Below are positions 10,681 to 21,289 of a stretch of 64,000 nt of DNA, in pieces; positions within the stretch are counted from its first letter, which is position 1, and the number at the start of each line of letters is the position of its first letter. The notes under the pieces are model-generated. The model ran no database searches and had not been told where the DNA came from. It worked only from the letters and a program-made list of their open reading frames with translations. The translations under genes were made by a program, and so were the position numbers. Source of the stretch: Diadophis punctatus similis (taxonomy: Eukaryota > Chordata > Lepidosauria > Squamata > Dipsadidae); assembly GCA_023053685.1 (NCBI GenBank), contig JALIGW010000002.1, positions 39,578,720 through 39,642,719 on the forward strand, given 5' to 3'.

Positions 10681-10715
10681 ATTGCTCTCGCCTTTCATAG
10701 GAATGTTTCTTTCTC

Positions 10716-11158
10716 CATAGTGGGTGGAGCTAGCCTCCAAGGATGGGATGGGAAGACACCGCCCTTTGACCAATCAGGACTGACCACCTGTCCTTACCGC
10801 GACTAACCAGAGTGATGGCGCACTCGGCCCGCAGTGCCAAAACCACTGCAGCATGGCCTACCTGGGTGTCTCTTGAAGAGTTTTGTCCTGTGGCCACCTG
10901 GTCCTCTCCAACCCCGTTCGCCCATCACTATAAAATGGACATCGTTGACTCGGCTGAGGTGGGCTTCAGATGACGGGTCTTGCCATAGGTTGGGCAAGAG
11001 TTTGGGGATGCCGACCAGACCTGAATATCCCTCCCTACGGACAGACTGCTTTGGTATGTCCCATCCTTGGAAGCTAGCTCCACCCACTATGAAGAAGGGC
11101 ATTGGACCTACCTGATACACCCTTTCTCGTAGGGTGGAGCTAGCCTCCAAGTCCCCCC
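10716..11158. mobile_element. DIRS-like element remnant with inverted repeats
   Basis: Inverted copies lie at 10716-10753 and 11058-11091, sharing AGTGGGTGGAGCTAGC and CCAAGGATGGGA in reverse complement. A third, direct copy (GGGTGGAGCTAGCCTCCAAG) lies at 11135-11155. Between them is a reading frame resembling the end of a tyrosine recombinase. DIRS retrotransposons combine inverted terminal repeats, an internal complementary region and such a recombinase. Exact ends are not defined. Confidence 0.6.
10815..10973 (+). pseudogene. tyrosine recombinase C-terminal fragment (DIRS/Ngaro type)
   Basis: The 52-codon plus frame includes AHSARSAKTTAAW, VSLEEFC, ATWSSPTPFAHHYKMD and ends in TGA. DIRS-type tyrosine recombinases end with a His-x-x-Arg segment, a Val-Ser-Leu-Glu helix, an Ala-Thr-Trp-Ser-Ser stretch and a catalytic Tyr in a His-Tyr context. 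All of these are visible in order, with HSAR and HHYK as the likely catalytic positions. The N-terminal recombinase, RT and RNase H are absent. The same frame continues beyond the stop with similar-looking sequence. I place it from motif memory only. Confidence 0.62.
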
Positions 11159-11530
11159 CTAAGCTTATTGATCTGGTCCGGTCGGAGGGTTTTCGGTCAT
11201 TGCATATATGTTGACTGGTTTGGGAGCTGCACGCGGAGTCTGATCTTTGTCCCTCATCAAAACAGGGGGAACCGAGGTAGAGGGGTTAATTTTATTAAAT
11301 CAGACTCAGTCCTGACTGGAGAACCTTCAAGGATGGGAGCAGAAGGCTCCCATCCTTTAATTGTCAGCTTAATTAATTTGACCATTAATTAATGGTCAGC
11401 TTAATTTAATGACCATCCTTTAATGGTCAGCTTAATTTGGTATCAATTATTTGACTTGCTCCTTTTTTATTACCTTTTCTTTATCACTATGAATTATTTC
11501 AAAACAAAGTGTGGTCCAAATTAAATTTTA
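11159..11530. other. possible continuation of the DIRS remnant; short repeats
   Basis: Contains three close copies of TAATGGTCAGCTTAATT-like sequence at 11360-11440, partly inverted, and a GGATGGGAGCAGAAGGCTCC palindrome near 11332-11356. No coding frame was recognised. Confidence 0.3.
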
Positions 11531-11531
11531 A

Positions 11532-11564
11532 ACCATCCATCCATCCATCCATCCATCCATCCAT
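11532..11564. repeat. (ATCC)n microsatellite
   Basis: About eight units of CCAT/ATCC. Confidence 0.95.
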
Positions 11565-12729
11565 GTTTGCCTCTTCACTGCATTTATTTTGAAGTGACAG
11601 AAAACTTCACACTAAGGGCACCCTTGGTGTTTGGTAAAATGCAATCAAGGAATCACACCAAATATCAGAACCTTTTCCCCCCTATTTGGCATCATAAATT
11701 CACTTGCAGATTAAGTCTCTTCTTCTAACTACTGAATCAGATATCTTTCAGAACTTTCAGAGCTTCATTAAGTACCATCAGAGGCATGCCTGTCAATTCC
11801 CTAGTTTCAGAGTTTGCATCCAGCCCCATTTCAGGTGGATTCCCATAATTTCAAAGCACTTACAGGATGAACTGATGGAGGAAGCCCGCAACACAGGAGA
11901 GAAGGGCGGGTTGCCTGAACTATAGAATCTGACAGCATAAGCAATGAATGCAATGAATGACTGTCCACTCTTTCACTGCTCCAAATATTCTGTTTATAGC
12001 TTTGAATACATCTTTGCAAAGTGTGTCCTTGCTCAGCTCAAGGACATCTCTCAAAATGAAGTGCTTTATTTTGTTTCTTCTGTTCAGCTTGTAAACAGAA
12101 TAGATTATGCAGCAAAGCCTATTCTTCCCTTAAACTGTTTTGCCAAGGGAATTTCTAGGAGATTGAATGGGTAGAGTTTGCAAACTAGATGGGGTGCTAA
12201 TGGCATTCCTTTTTTCTTTCTTTTTTTGTTAAAGAACAAAAAAAAATGCATTGTGATAAGAAGCTTCCCTCTGAAGAACTGTAGGCATCAGTCATATATT
12301 TGATCTCAGATGTAGCACAATGATTGCTTCAGTCTTGTAAATTCAGCATCCTTTTTGTTCCTTTTCATGTTTAAATCTTTTTCACAAGAAAGCATATGGT
12401 TTTGTTTTTCTGACATTTCAAGTCGTGGATTTGGTTTGCAAACATTAAACTACTTTCAAGTAAACAGAAGCAGGTTTTCTTTTCATTAATGTAATTATTT
12501 GTGTAAATAACAATTTGCACAAGTATTTGAGATGCTTCTTCATTTAATAGAAAGCGCTTCTCTCAGTAATGGCTCTTTTTCCTTTAGAGGCAGGACCTCT
12601 TTAGTGTACTATGTTCCTACATTATGTCTACCTAGAGATTTTTTTTTAAAAAATGCTATCCTATATCTGTTTAGGCACAACAGTATTAATTCAACCGAGA
12701 GATAGAGAGTCAGCAGCTAAACTCAGCTC
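11565..12729. other. no recognised feature
   Basis: AT-rich unique sequence with short frames only. Confidence 0.45.
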
Positions 12730-13420
12730 CAAACAGCTCAGTATGATAATCAGTGAGGGATACAGGGAGTTCCAGTTCATAGTGCAATAGAATTTGGAGG
12801 TATATTGAGATCATGCAATCCAACAGAACAGAAATTTAGCATCCCTGACAGATGGCTTGAACACTTCTAGTGATGAAGAATCCATCAGTTTTCTGGATAA
12901 TGGACTCTATTGTTGAACTGCTAAAAAGTTTTTTCTACCATTTAACTGGAATCTGCTTTCCTAGAAATTAAAACCATTATTACGTGCCCTGTCTTTTGGA
13001 ATGAGAAAACACATTGGAGCTTTCTTTTTTCTGTGTGATATGCATTCAGGTATTTGAAGGGTGCTACTGTATCCCTCATTGGAAAAGACCATGATGTTGG
13101 CAAAAGGAGAAGGGGACAGCACAGGATTAGATGGTTAGATAGTGTGATCGACGCAATAAACATGAGTTTAGGCAAACTCTGGGAGACAGTGGAGGACAGG
13201 GGGCCTGAGGTCACAAAGAGGACCCGATGTAGCAACTGAACAACAATAAAATCATATAGTTTGGTAATCTTGTCTTCTGAGGACCGACCATGTCCAGTAC
13301 ATTCAATTTCTCTCCATAGGATGTCGTTTCTACCAGCTTGATCATCTACAATGTCCTTCTTTAAACCTGTTGTTTCTTTGCATCCTTCTTAAAATGTGTT
13401 ACATAGTGGTGGACTCAGAC
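12730..13420 (-). mobile_element. CR1-type LINE ORF2 C-terminal remnant
   Basis: On the minus strand the frame reads MRDTVAPFKYLNAYHTEKRK and QCVFSFQKTG, then with frameshifts RKNFLAV and SLEVFKP-like text. CR1-family ORF2 ends with a segment of this design (dMIaifKYLkg... / lRkNFfTvr... / slevFK). Only the last ~110 codons are recognisable. It is interrupted or overlapped at 13075-13255 by a plus-strand BovB tail; similar LINE sequence may resume to about 13420. Confidence 0.6.
13063..13255 (+). mobile_element. BovB (RTE) LINE 3' end
   Basis: The plus frame reads GKRRRGQHRIRWLDSVIDAI, then NMSLGKLWETVEDRGPEV, and ends in AACTGAACAACAATAAAA. RTE/BovB ORF2 proteins end with the same arrangement: Arg-rich GRRRRG, RWLD, MSLskLre, and a short tail with an AACAACAAT-type terminus. 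It is heavily 5' truncated. BovB is abundant in squamates. Confidence 0.85.
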
Positions 13421-13904
13421 TGGAATCTGATGAAAGCGAAATGAAGTAGAACTAAACTATTATTTCTAACTGTTTTTTCTCTTGATGCAGGAGCCTAAAA
13501 TGACATTTTTCTTCTTTGCAGTCACATTATATTGTTGACTCAAATTTCAGTTTGCAGTCAAATATTATTCAAAAATCTTTTTTTCCATCATCAATTCCAA
13601 TCCTATAACAATATGTTTGATTTTTGCTTCTTAAATGAAGAATATCACCCTTGTCTCTGTTAGATTTCATTGTGTGATTTTCAGTCCACTTAGCAAAATT
13701 GTTTGCTATTAACTATCCGATCTAATTGTATATAATTTGCATACATTTGAATTAATTACCTCAATTAATTACCTCCAGTTTCGTGGAACTGACATAGAAG
13801 ATTTTCCAAATATTTCAACTGGTGCAATATATAGGAATCCATAGGTAAAACTTGCTTGTGAGGCGCTTAAGAGTTGAGAGATTGAAATAGCATAAAAGCA
13901 TTTG

Positions 13905-15900
13905 ACTTATTTATTTAATATAGCCACCAATTTCACAATCATGACTCTGGGCAGTAAACATAGGAATAAAATCCAACAAAACAAAGATGAGAAATACTGT
14001 CAATAAACAAAGTGACACAACAATATGATAGAGGCACCCTAGGGCAATCAATTTAAACACATAGTCACAGTCAAGTCTAAGAAAATCACAATGATGGGCT
14101 CATCCAATTTACAGGCCCCATGCTAGGACAACATTCAAAATGCCAATAGGATAACAGCTACATGAATGTCAATGAATCTATATTCATTGAGGGATAGCAC
14201 TGCAATAGAGATACTATTCGAAAGGGATGTTTTCTGGGTCTATTAAGATCACCTTAATAGATGGGATCCAGAGTCGACCCTGTCAGAACCAGGCAACAAC
14301 AATTGGTGAAAATAATTCTCTCATAAATAGCCTGCCATGATGGGCTTTAGTGATAGTTATCAGTATTTGAATTGCACTCAGAACCTTACTGGGAACAAGT
14401 GCAGATCACGGAGCAGTGGGTAATGGGGATGTACCAAAGTATGTTTTTAATTGCCCATAGTACTTCATCCCTGACCAGCTGCTGCTTCTGAGTGGTTTTC
14501 AGTCCCACATAGTGAATATTGCAGTAATCAATTCAGAAAATGATCAGGACATGAATGATTGTGAGCAATGATGCCTGATCCAGGAAAAGGTACAATTGGT
14601 GCAAAAGCCCTCCTGATTTTGGCTACTACTTACTCTTCACACAGGGACCACAAGAATAGGGGAACCCCCAAATTGTTCACTATTTTTTTCTGGGGTAGTG
14701 CCTCCCCATTGAGAACTAAAAATGGAAGAACTCTAGATGCAGGGGAGGTTAAAATCCAAACTTACTTAGTCCTGCTTTGGCTGAATTGAAGTCAGTTCTT
14801 CCCCATGTAGATCCTCACAGCCTCTAGGCACTGAGAAAGAACCTCACCAATGTTACTTGGTCAACCTGGAGTACCAATGGTATCTAATCCTGTGCCAGTG
14901 CATGATCTCACCTAATGGTTTCATGCAGATGTTAAGCATGAGAAAGAACATAATTATGAGAAAAGGTCTTCAGTTATGTCTCTTATTTCCTGGCAACACT
15001 GATTGAAACTGTCCTTAGAGGAAGAAAAAGAACCACCACAACATTGTGCCATAATCAGTGACCCTGACAGCACTAAGAGATCAAGAAGACAGAGAATGGA
15101 TGCACTACACATTCCTTGAACCCACCAGAAGTCATCCACAAGTGAAATCAATAGTGTTTTGTTCCCATACCCAGGCTTGAAACCAGGGGTGGGTTCCTAC
15201 CGGTGCGGACCAGTACTGTGCACCGGTAGCGGCCCGCTGGTGACGTAATTTTTATCGGAATTTTTGGTGATTTTTTTTTGGGTATGGATGGCTTCTCCTC
15301 ATCCTCTGCTTTGGAAAAAAGTCTCCCGCCCGCCCTCGGGTTAATATTGACCTTTATTTCTTCATTTGAAGCACAGCTGAGCATCTCCTCAGCTGTGTTT
15401 CGGCCTGAAACGTCCTTCTGAGCATGCGCGGAAGTAAAATTGCTCAATGGGATGCGTGCACGGAGTGAGCACGTGGGCACGAAATGTCGCAATGCGCAAC
15501 GGTAGCAAAGGTAACTGGAATCCTCCCCTGCTTGAAACCCAACTGAAGGGATTCTAAATAACCCACTTCCTCTATGGCCTTTTAAAGCTGCTGTGCAACC
15601 ACCTTTTCAACAATCTTCTCTAAAAGGAAAGGTTAGAGATAAGACAGAAGTTTTTCCAATGCAATAGGTCCAGCAATGGTTTCTTAAAGAGAAAGTGACT
15701 ACTGCCTCCTTAAGCATTACTGTGGCCACTTCAAGGAAAATTCACCACTGCTTGGACTTATCCAAATATCATCCTCCAGGTGGTCTTAGCCATCCAGGAG
15801 GGCATGGGTAGAATGTACAGTTGGGAGGACTCTGTCCAATTCCTCAGAACTAACAAGATTAAACCAGAAGCAGATCCAAATCAAGCCACTATTAACTCCA
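13905..15900 (-). mobile_element. degraded CR1/L2-type LINE, split by a hAT
   Basis: Minus-strand translation around 14200-14720 gives, with stops, NNLGVPLF, RRAFAPIVP, LLQYSLCG, HLFPVRF and VQFKY. These follow the order of the RT C-terminus in L2/CR1 LINEs (vrNLGV, arlrdiarvRPF, SRLDYCNaLY, LHWLPVrfRVqFK). The 3' end at 13905-13990 resembles the GCCCAGAGTC...ATAAATAAATA tail. Sequence right of the hAT at 15184-15530 (15555-15900) looks like more of the same element. It is old, with many stops. Confidence 0.6.
15184..15530. mobile_element. non-autonomous hAT, ACCGGT-type family, copy 2
   Basis: Starts CAGGGGTGGGTTCCTACC and ends GGAATCCTCCCCTG, with a perfect 8-bp TSD CTTGAAAC (15176-15183, 15531-15538). 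The interior has GGTAGCGGCCCGCTGGTGAC, a CTCAGCTGTG palindrome region and GAGCATGCGCGGAAG. Non-coding. It lies within a LINE remnant. Confidence 0.95.
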
Positions 15901-16028
15901 GGACACCTGCCATACTGCTACCATCCAACCTGGAATAAAAAAAAAGCCATTTTTTTCGATGTCCCCTATTTCCCACAGCCATTGACTCCATCCTCCCAAA
16001 TATACATACATACGTACTTATGTACATG

Positions 16029-16030
<2 letters not shown>

Positions 16031-16066
<36 letters not shown>
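16031..16066. repeat. (TG)n microsatellite
   Basis: Around 17 TG units after a TACATACATACGTAC-like run. Confidence 0.97.
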
Positions 16067-17176
16067 TTTGATGTAGATAGATGATGAAATCTGTTACCAA
16101 ACTGACAAGGGGAAAACATAAGTCCCAAACAAGCAGAAAAGAAAAGCTCAGACACCTTGTTAATTCACAGGAGTATGAGAAGGGAAGGAGATATAGCACA
16201 AGCAAACTTGCAAGATTCTGTTATTATAACCACTCCCAATAAAAATAGTTTTAGCTTTACTGTAGAGTTGATTCCTATAATGGTCTGATCTACCTTGTAG
16301 AGTTGGTATTTCATTGTAACAGATTGGTTGATTGAAAGAATTGAGGAGTGGGGGAAGAAATCAAAAGTGGATGGGTCTTTACAGCCTCTTTGTGTTCGGA
16401 ACACTGAGATATGGGGAATTATTCTTCAGGTGTTTTTTTCATAAGCAAATATAAAAGACTTTTAGGAAGAGCTCAGTTATATGTTGAAATAAGCATAAGG
16501 AAGTGGTAATTATCTCAGTGTAATTCAGGCAAAATTCATTTCAAATCATTGATTCAGTTCAGATAATTGATCCAGATCAATTTGGTAAGATGAATTTATT
16601 TACATGCACTGAAGCATCTGAATTGTCTTAATTCCCCCCCCCCAAAAAAAATTCTAAGATTCTTTAATAACAATAAATTTTCCTTATACCTGACTCAGGA
16701 AGAAATGGGTTAATCTCTGATTAAAACCGATGTTCTCTTAAGTACGTACTTAATTTGACAACTATCCCCAAATTGCCTATTAAATATGCAGGTAAACTCC
16801 CTTCTTTTTCATGCAAGTGAAAACTGGCAGGTCATCGTAATTTCTAAAACTGTGTAAAACTTTAATGTGGAAATTTGATTTATCAACAAGTAATTGAATC
16901 TCCAAATTGTATTGATTTTTGAATAGAATTAGAAAGTCAGGTTGAGTCATTGAATCAAATTAGATACCTCCAAATAGATTCAGACAATTCAGATGCTTCT
17001 ACGCATGCCAAGAAACATCTTTAAACATGTTGGAAATCCAAACTGAATTAGTTGAACTGGATTGTTTGATTCAAATGAAATGAAATTAATTTGAATCAAA
17101 CAATGAATTGATGAAATAGGATTGATTTTCTAAACCAATTCAAGCTGGCAAATCAAACATATCAATTATCTGAAAT
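16067..17176. other. no recognised feature
   Basis: AT-rich. TTGAATC/GATTCAA words recur often at 16540-17160 but without a fixed period. Confidence 0.45.
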
Positions 17177-17415
17177 GAAGAGCCGAGGTGGCGCAGTGGT
17201 TAAATGCAGCTACTGCAGGCTACTCCAGCTGACTGCTAGTTCAGCAGTTCAGCTGTTCAAATCTCACCAGGCTCAAGGTTGACTCAGCCTTCCATCCTTC
17301 TGAGGTCGGTAAAATGAGGACCCAGATTGTTGGGGGCAATATGCTGAACTCTATAAACCACTTAGAGAGGGCTGTAAAGCACTATGAAGTGGTATATAAG
17401 TAAGTGCTATTGCTA
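17177..17415 (+). mobile_element. tRNA-derived SINE, near full length
   Basis: An RNA polymerase III A box (TGGCGCAGTGG, 17189-17199) and B box (GTTCAAATCTC, 17255-17265) lie 55 bases apart as in tRNA. The body has CAAGGTTGACTCAGCC, GGTAAAATGAGGACCCAGA and ends GTATATAAGTAAGTGCTATT. Pieces of the same family occur at 34390-34535 and 59453-60683. Confidence 0.88.
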
Positions 17416-19201
17416 ATTGATGTTTTGAAACTGATTTTACTTGTTATCACAGGAATAATTATTTCTTTCATATATTTGTCTCATTAATTAACTAAACTGT
17501 TCCTGAAAGTCTCATATATTTTCTTGTAAAAAAAAATTAAAAGTATATGTTGTGCATTTTCTATACAGTATTTTAAACATTTTGCATGCTTTAATTATTT
17601 AGAATTTTTATTCAAGCAGTATGAATAATCTAACCAGAGTTCTAATTAGAAACCTACTTTCAGGACTGAGAGACAATCTTCATTTATTTTTTTCCTTCTG
17701 ATTTCAGTTGCCAGCCCAATCTATTTGGGAGGACGCTTCAGATCTCCAAAATAGATTTTTAAAGAAAACTACAGGACTCAATATTCATAAAATGGTGTTG
17801 AATCAAAGGTTTGTTGTGTGTTTACTATATCTAACCTATAATGTTTTTCATTTCACTTTTGAATTCAGCTGCAATTTTATAAAAATTAACTATTTTTCTC
17901 TTTTGCGCCAAGTCACTTGGGCTGATAAATATGCAGTTGATTTCAATTTAATTGTAATTATTCAGCTGCAGTTGAATATGTAGAAGAAATGTAGTGGTAG
18001 AGGAAACAATAAACATAAAAAAACATGAATTAGATCATAATAAAGTTATTTTATTTACCCAAATTTTTTTGGGGTAAATAAATTACTTTTTTATTTTATT
18101 TAGATCTACCTCCTCTCTAATAATTATCTCAAAATGGGAAGACCTTTTTATATCCCTTAATGTTTCTTTTATATTTTCCCCATGTCTAATCATATTTTTT
18201 GTCAAGGGAACCCATCTTACATTCAGTTATTTTTTGTTTGGATTGTATAATACATGCTCCTAATTCTCACTGAAATTAATAGAGGTAAAATTAAAATATG
18301 ACTGACTTCCCCCCCCCAAATTATTTCAGTGGAATCTAATATCAATTATCTTACAATTGATTTGATTCACAATGATCAAACTCCTCATTACAGTCTTCTT
18401 TTTGTTAACTTTATCTTTTGCCCAGTTTTTTCTTCTTGCCAATTTGGTATAGTTATACCACTATGTAGAAATATTTCCCAGTTAGCGTTTGAGAAGTATT
18501 TCCTTGTCCAGAATGGGCTTGAAAATATTTTGATCTCAGGGTCAAGTAAGGCACCTGAATAAAAGTTTTCATAGAAGTAAAAGGTCCAGAGAAATGAAAA
18601 CAAGAATTTAGTTCCTTTCACACCAACTCACATTAACAGATCCTGTTTACATTTTTGTATGTTTAATACCAAGGACTTTCAGTTATTCTGCTCCAACAGG
18701 AGTCCTGATCAAATAAGAGCAACTAACTGTATTCAGTAAAAATAGCCTACTTTTTATATTTACGTTGGCGACATTAAATACTAAAGAACAGTCCATAAAT
18801 ATATGTGAATGCCACTTTCCTGTGCACATGTTGCTATGCACCTTATAAAGCCTGAGAGGATTGGCAAACACAGCAAAGCAAAGCAATGGCGAATGTAATA
18901 TAATTTGAATTACCTTATGCGTTTGCACTGATATTTGTAGAAGAGCACAAATGTCAAGAGCTCTATCATTTGGCTCTTGACATTATAAGGCAGGAACATA
19001 GGCATAAGTTGCCAAGACCTTTAAAGGAGCATTTTGCTTTGATGAGGTTTCATAATGTTCTGTTAAAGTAGTGGGATGAACAGAAGCCATTCCCTCCCCT
19101 CTGTAAGAGTTGCAAAGTGAGCACTGGGGTCAAGAATGTTCAAAAGGTAGGATTGTGGGTGTAACAGCATGGTCAAAGGTCATTTGTACATGTATCAACA
19201 T
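17416..19201. other. no recognised feature
   Basis: AT-rich unique-looking sequence. Frames at 17708-17983 and 18329-18562 match no family I know. Confidence 0.4.
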
Positions 19202-20158
19202 CTCATGCCTATACACATAAAAATGGATGCAACGGAATTGGACAAAATAATATTAGGAGCAGAAGAAAAAATGATTAGGAAAGTATACCATTATTTACTA
19301 GAACAAGCATTATGGGATGAACATAAGTAAAAGAAACGATGACATGATGGTGCAGAGATTTTGAGTTTAATATTGACCTTAACACCTGGCGAGAACTATG
19401 GCACAGAAACCGAAAGCTTACGTTAGCTACTTCATATAAGGAGAATCTTTATAAGATGATTTATAGATGGCATCTCCCACCAACAAGGATAGCCAAGATG
19501 AACAAAAAAAATTTAGCACTATGTTGGAAATGTAAAAGGCTACCTGGGACATACTATCATATGTGGTGGGAGTGGCATAAAGCACAGGAATATTGGAAAA
19601 TAATAAAGCAATGGATGCAAGAAATATTAATAACAGAATGAGATTTAAAACCTGAACTTTTCCTACTTGGAATAACAACTGATAAATATGAAAAAAAAAA
19701 AAAACTATATTTAATGATACACATCCTGACTGCAGCGAAGATAGATATTGCCCAAAAATGGAAAACTGAAGATATTCCCACAGAGGAAGAAATTCTAGAT
19801 AAGATACTAACATGTGCTGAGATGGACAGACTAACGCTAGAATTGAAAGATAAATCAGAGACAGAATATTATGAAACCTGGAACAAAATATATGATTGGT
19901 GGGGAAAAAGGAAAGCCAAGATTAAGTGTTAGTAGTAAGATTGGAAAGATTTAGAAATTGTATTAAAATTAGATTCAATATGATAATAAAGTAAATGGAA
20001 AAAGGTATGATCAAATGTAAATAAACAAACTGGATAATCCGTCAAGTACCTTACTTTTATGTATTTTGGTCTTTGTTTGTTTAGTTGTTTACATGTTTTG
20101 TTTTTAACTGTATTATAAATAAAAAACTTTTTTATAAAAAAAACCTCATGCCTATACA
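19202..20158 (+). mobile_element. 5'-truncated L1 LINE with TSD
   Basis: A 14-bp TSD, CTCATGCCTATACA, flanks the insert at 19202-19215 and 20145-20158. The insert (19216-20144) ends in an A-rich tail after AATAAA near 20118. It contains the end of ORF2. TSD plus 3' poly(A) and 5' truncation are the marks of target-primed reverse transcription. Confidence 0.93.
19378..19932 (+). pseudogene. L1 ORF2 C-terminal domain
   Basis: The frame reads MIYRWHLPPTRIAKM, then the Cys-rich motif LCWKCKRLPGTYYHMWW, then after a TGA stop at 19639-19641 continues in frame to MIHILTAAKIDIAQKW, EIPTEEEI-like text, AEMDRLTLELK and YYETWNKIYDWW. The C-W-K-C...H-M-W-W motif and the ITAAk.dIAqkWk segment are characteristic of L1 ORF2 downstream of RT. 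One nonsense change is the main lesion in the visible part; endonuclease and RT are missing. Confidence 0.9.
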
Positions 20159-20277
20159 AAGAGGCAATATTTGATGGGCCATAGTTGCTTACTTACCTTC
20201 TTCAACCCCACCTTTCCTGCATGGATACTATTTGGAGGAAACATCCATTCAAGGTTGACCATCTGAATGCAAAAGAA

Positions 20278-20505
20278 AGGTATTTGTAGCCCTCAACTTA
20301 CAATGGTTGTTTTATGACTGAAATGGTGATGGACATAGATTGAGTGCTTTAGAGCTCTAATAGTTGTTTCTGGCAAAAAAAAGCCGATTCAAATGTTCAC
20401 TTAACAACCACAGCATTTGTTTAACAACCATGGACTTACAACTATAATGACTACCAACTGGATTGCTAATCCCAATTACAGTCGTAAACTGAGGATTTAT
20501 GTCAA
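20278..20505. mobile_element. pogo/Tigger-like MITE fragment
   Basis: AGCCCTCAACTTACAATGGTT at the left and ACAGTCGTAAACTGAGGA at the right resemble the ends of the element at 27376-27772, with internal CTTAACAACCACAG. Ends are worn and no TSD was seen. Confidence 0.55.
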
Positions 20506-20584
20506 TTCTAAAAATTCTCTACATTTAAACCACTAACTAGTCCTCTCTTGACTCTGCCCCCAGTCTCTCTTCCTCTTCTCCTTC

Positions 20585-20640
20585 TACAGTCACTTAGGTG
20601 AGATGGGCAGTGTAGAAATTTAATAAATAAATAGATAAAT
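20585..20640 (+). repeat. LINE 3' tail fragment
   Basis: GTCACTTAGGTGAGATGGGC...ATTTAATAAATAAATAGATAAAT is the CR1/L2-like tail form also seen at 21195-21265 and 26075-26148. Confidence 0.5.
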
Positions 20641-20768
20641 TTAGAATGTGTCTTTAGCATCATATTTTATTCAATTATATAAAGGGTGTAACAAAATTCA
20701 GGCCCCATAAACAATTATTGTATACATTTCATTAAAGTTTTGATTGGTTGCAATTTTCTTCTAAACAC

Positions 20769-20869
20769 TTGTTTGATGTTGAAGAAGCTTCTTGGATGAG
20801 AAGCGAAATGTCTTCAAACAAAAACCAGAAAGTCCAGTTGCCTCTTGAAAAAGCACCTTTGTTTGATGT
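20769..20869 (+). mobile_element. 79-bp PLE-type tail insertion with 11-bp TSD
   Basis: The direct repeat TTGTTTGATGT lies at 20769-20779 and 20859-20869. The 79 bases between contain CTTGGATGAGAAGCGAAATG, AAACCAGAAAGTCCAGTTGC and GAAAAAGCACC, the same tail segment as at 10608-10675. The TSD shows this short piece was itself inserted and is not a random remnant of a longer copy. Confidence 0.75.
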
Positions 20870-21038
20870 GTTGACCTTTGAACATTCCTAAGCACAGTAA
20901 CATTTCTCTACAAAAAAATATACTAATTTATAAAATATATTGTGATTGGCCTGATTTTTGGAACACCAGTACTATAGTGCTTAGAAATATATGTTGAATT
21001 AAGCCAGGACCAGCTCTACACATTTTGATGCTCTAGGC

Positions 21039-21158
21039 CAGGGCTGTCAGACTCCTGGCCTGCAGGTCGGATGCATCACATGCCCAGTTTAGAGAACGGA
21101 ATAAAAGTCCAGATACGTCTTATGATGCCACCATGACTACATGAGTTTGACACCCCTG
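21039..21158 (+). mobile_element. 120-bp hAT MITE, GTTTGACACCCCTG family
   Basis: Starts CAGGGCTGTCAGACTCC and ends GAGTTTGACACCCCTG, with a perfect 8-bp TSD CTCTAGGC (21031-21038, 21159-21166). Longer relatives are at 38573 and 49043. Confidence 0.93.
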
Positions 21159-21179
21159 CTCTAGGCAAAGTCATTTGTT

Positions 21180-21268
21180 TTACTGGATTGTTGTATGCAG
21201 CTCAGAGTCACTTTCCATGAGATGGGCAACCATGTAAATGTCATTAATAAGTAAATAAATACATAAAC
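21180..21268 (+). repeat. LINE 3' tail fragment
   Basis: GCAGCTCAGAGTCACTTTCC...GATGGGCAACCATGTAAATG...AATAAATAC is a CR1/L2-like 3' end. Confidence 0.5.
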
Positions 21269-21289
21269 TTTTTGGTTGCCTCCTAGGCA

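Noticed and set aside
11532..11564. Possible CRISPR-like direct repeats
   Set aside because: Simple microsatellite without spacers; vertebrate DNA.
17177..17415. Genuine tRNA gene
   Set aside because: A and B boxes are present, but there is no cloverleaf, and a SINE body and tail follow.
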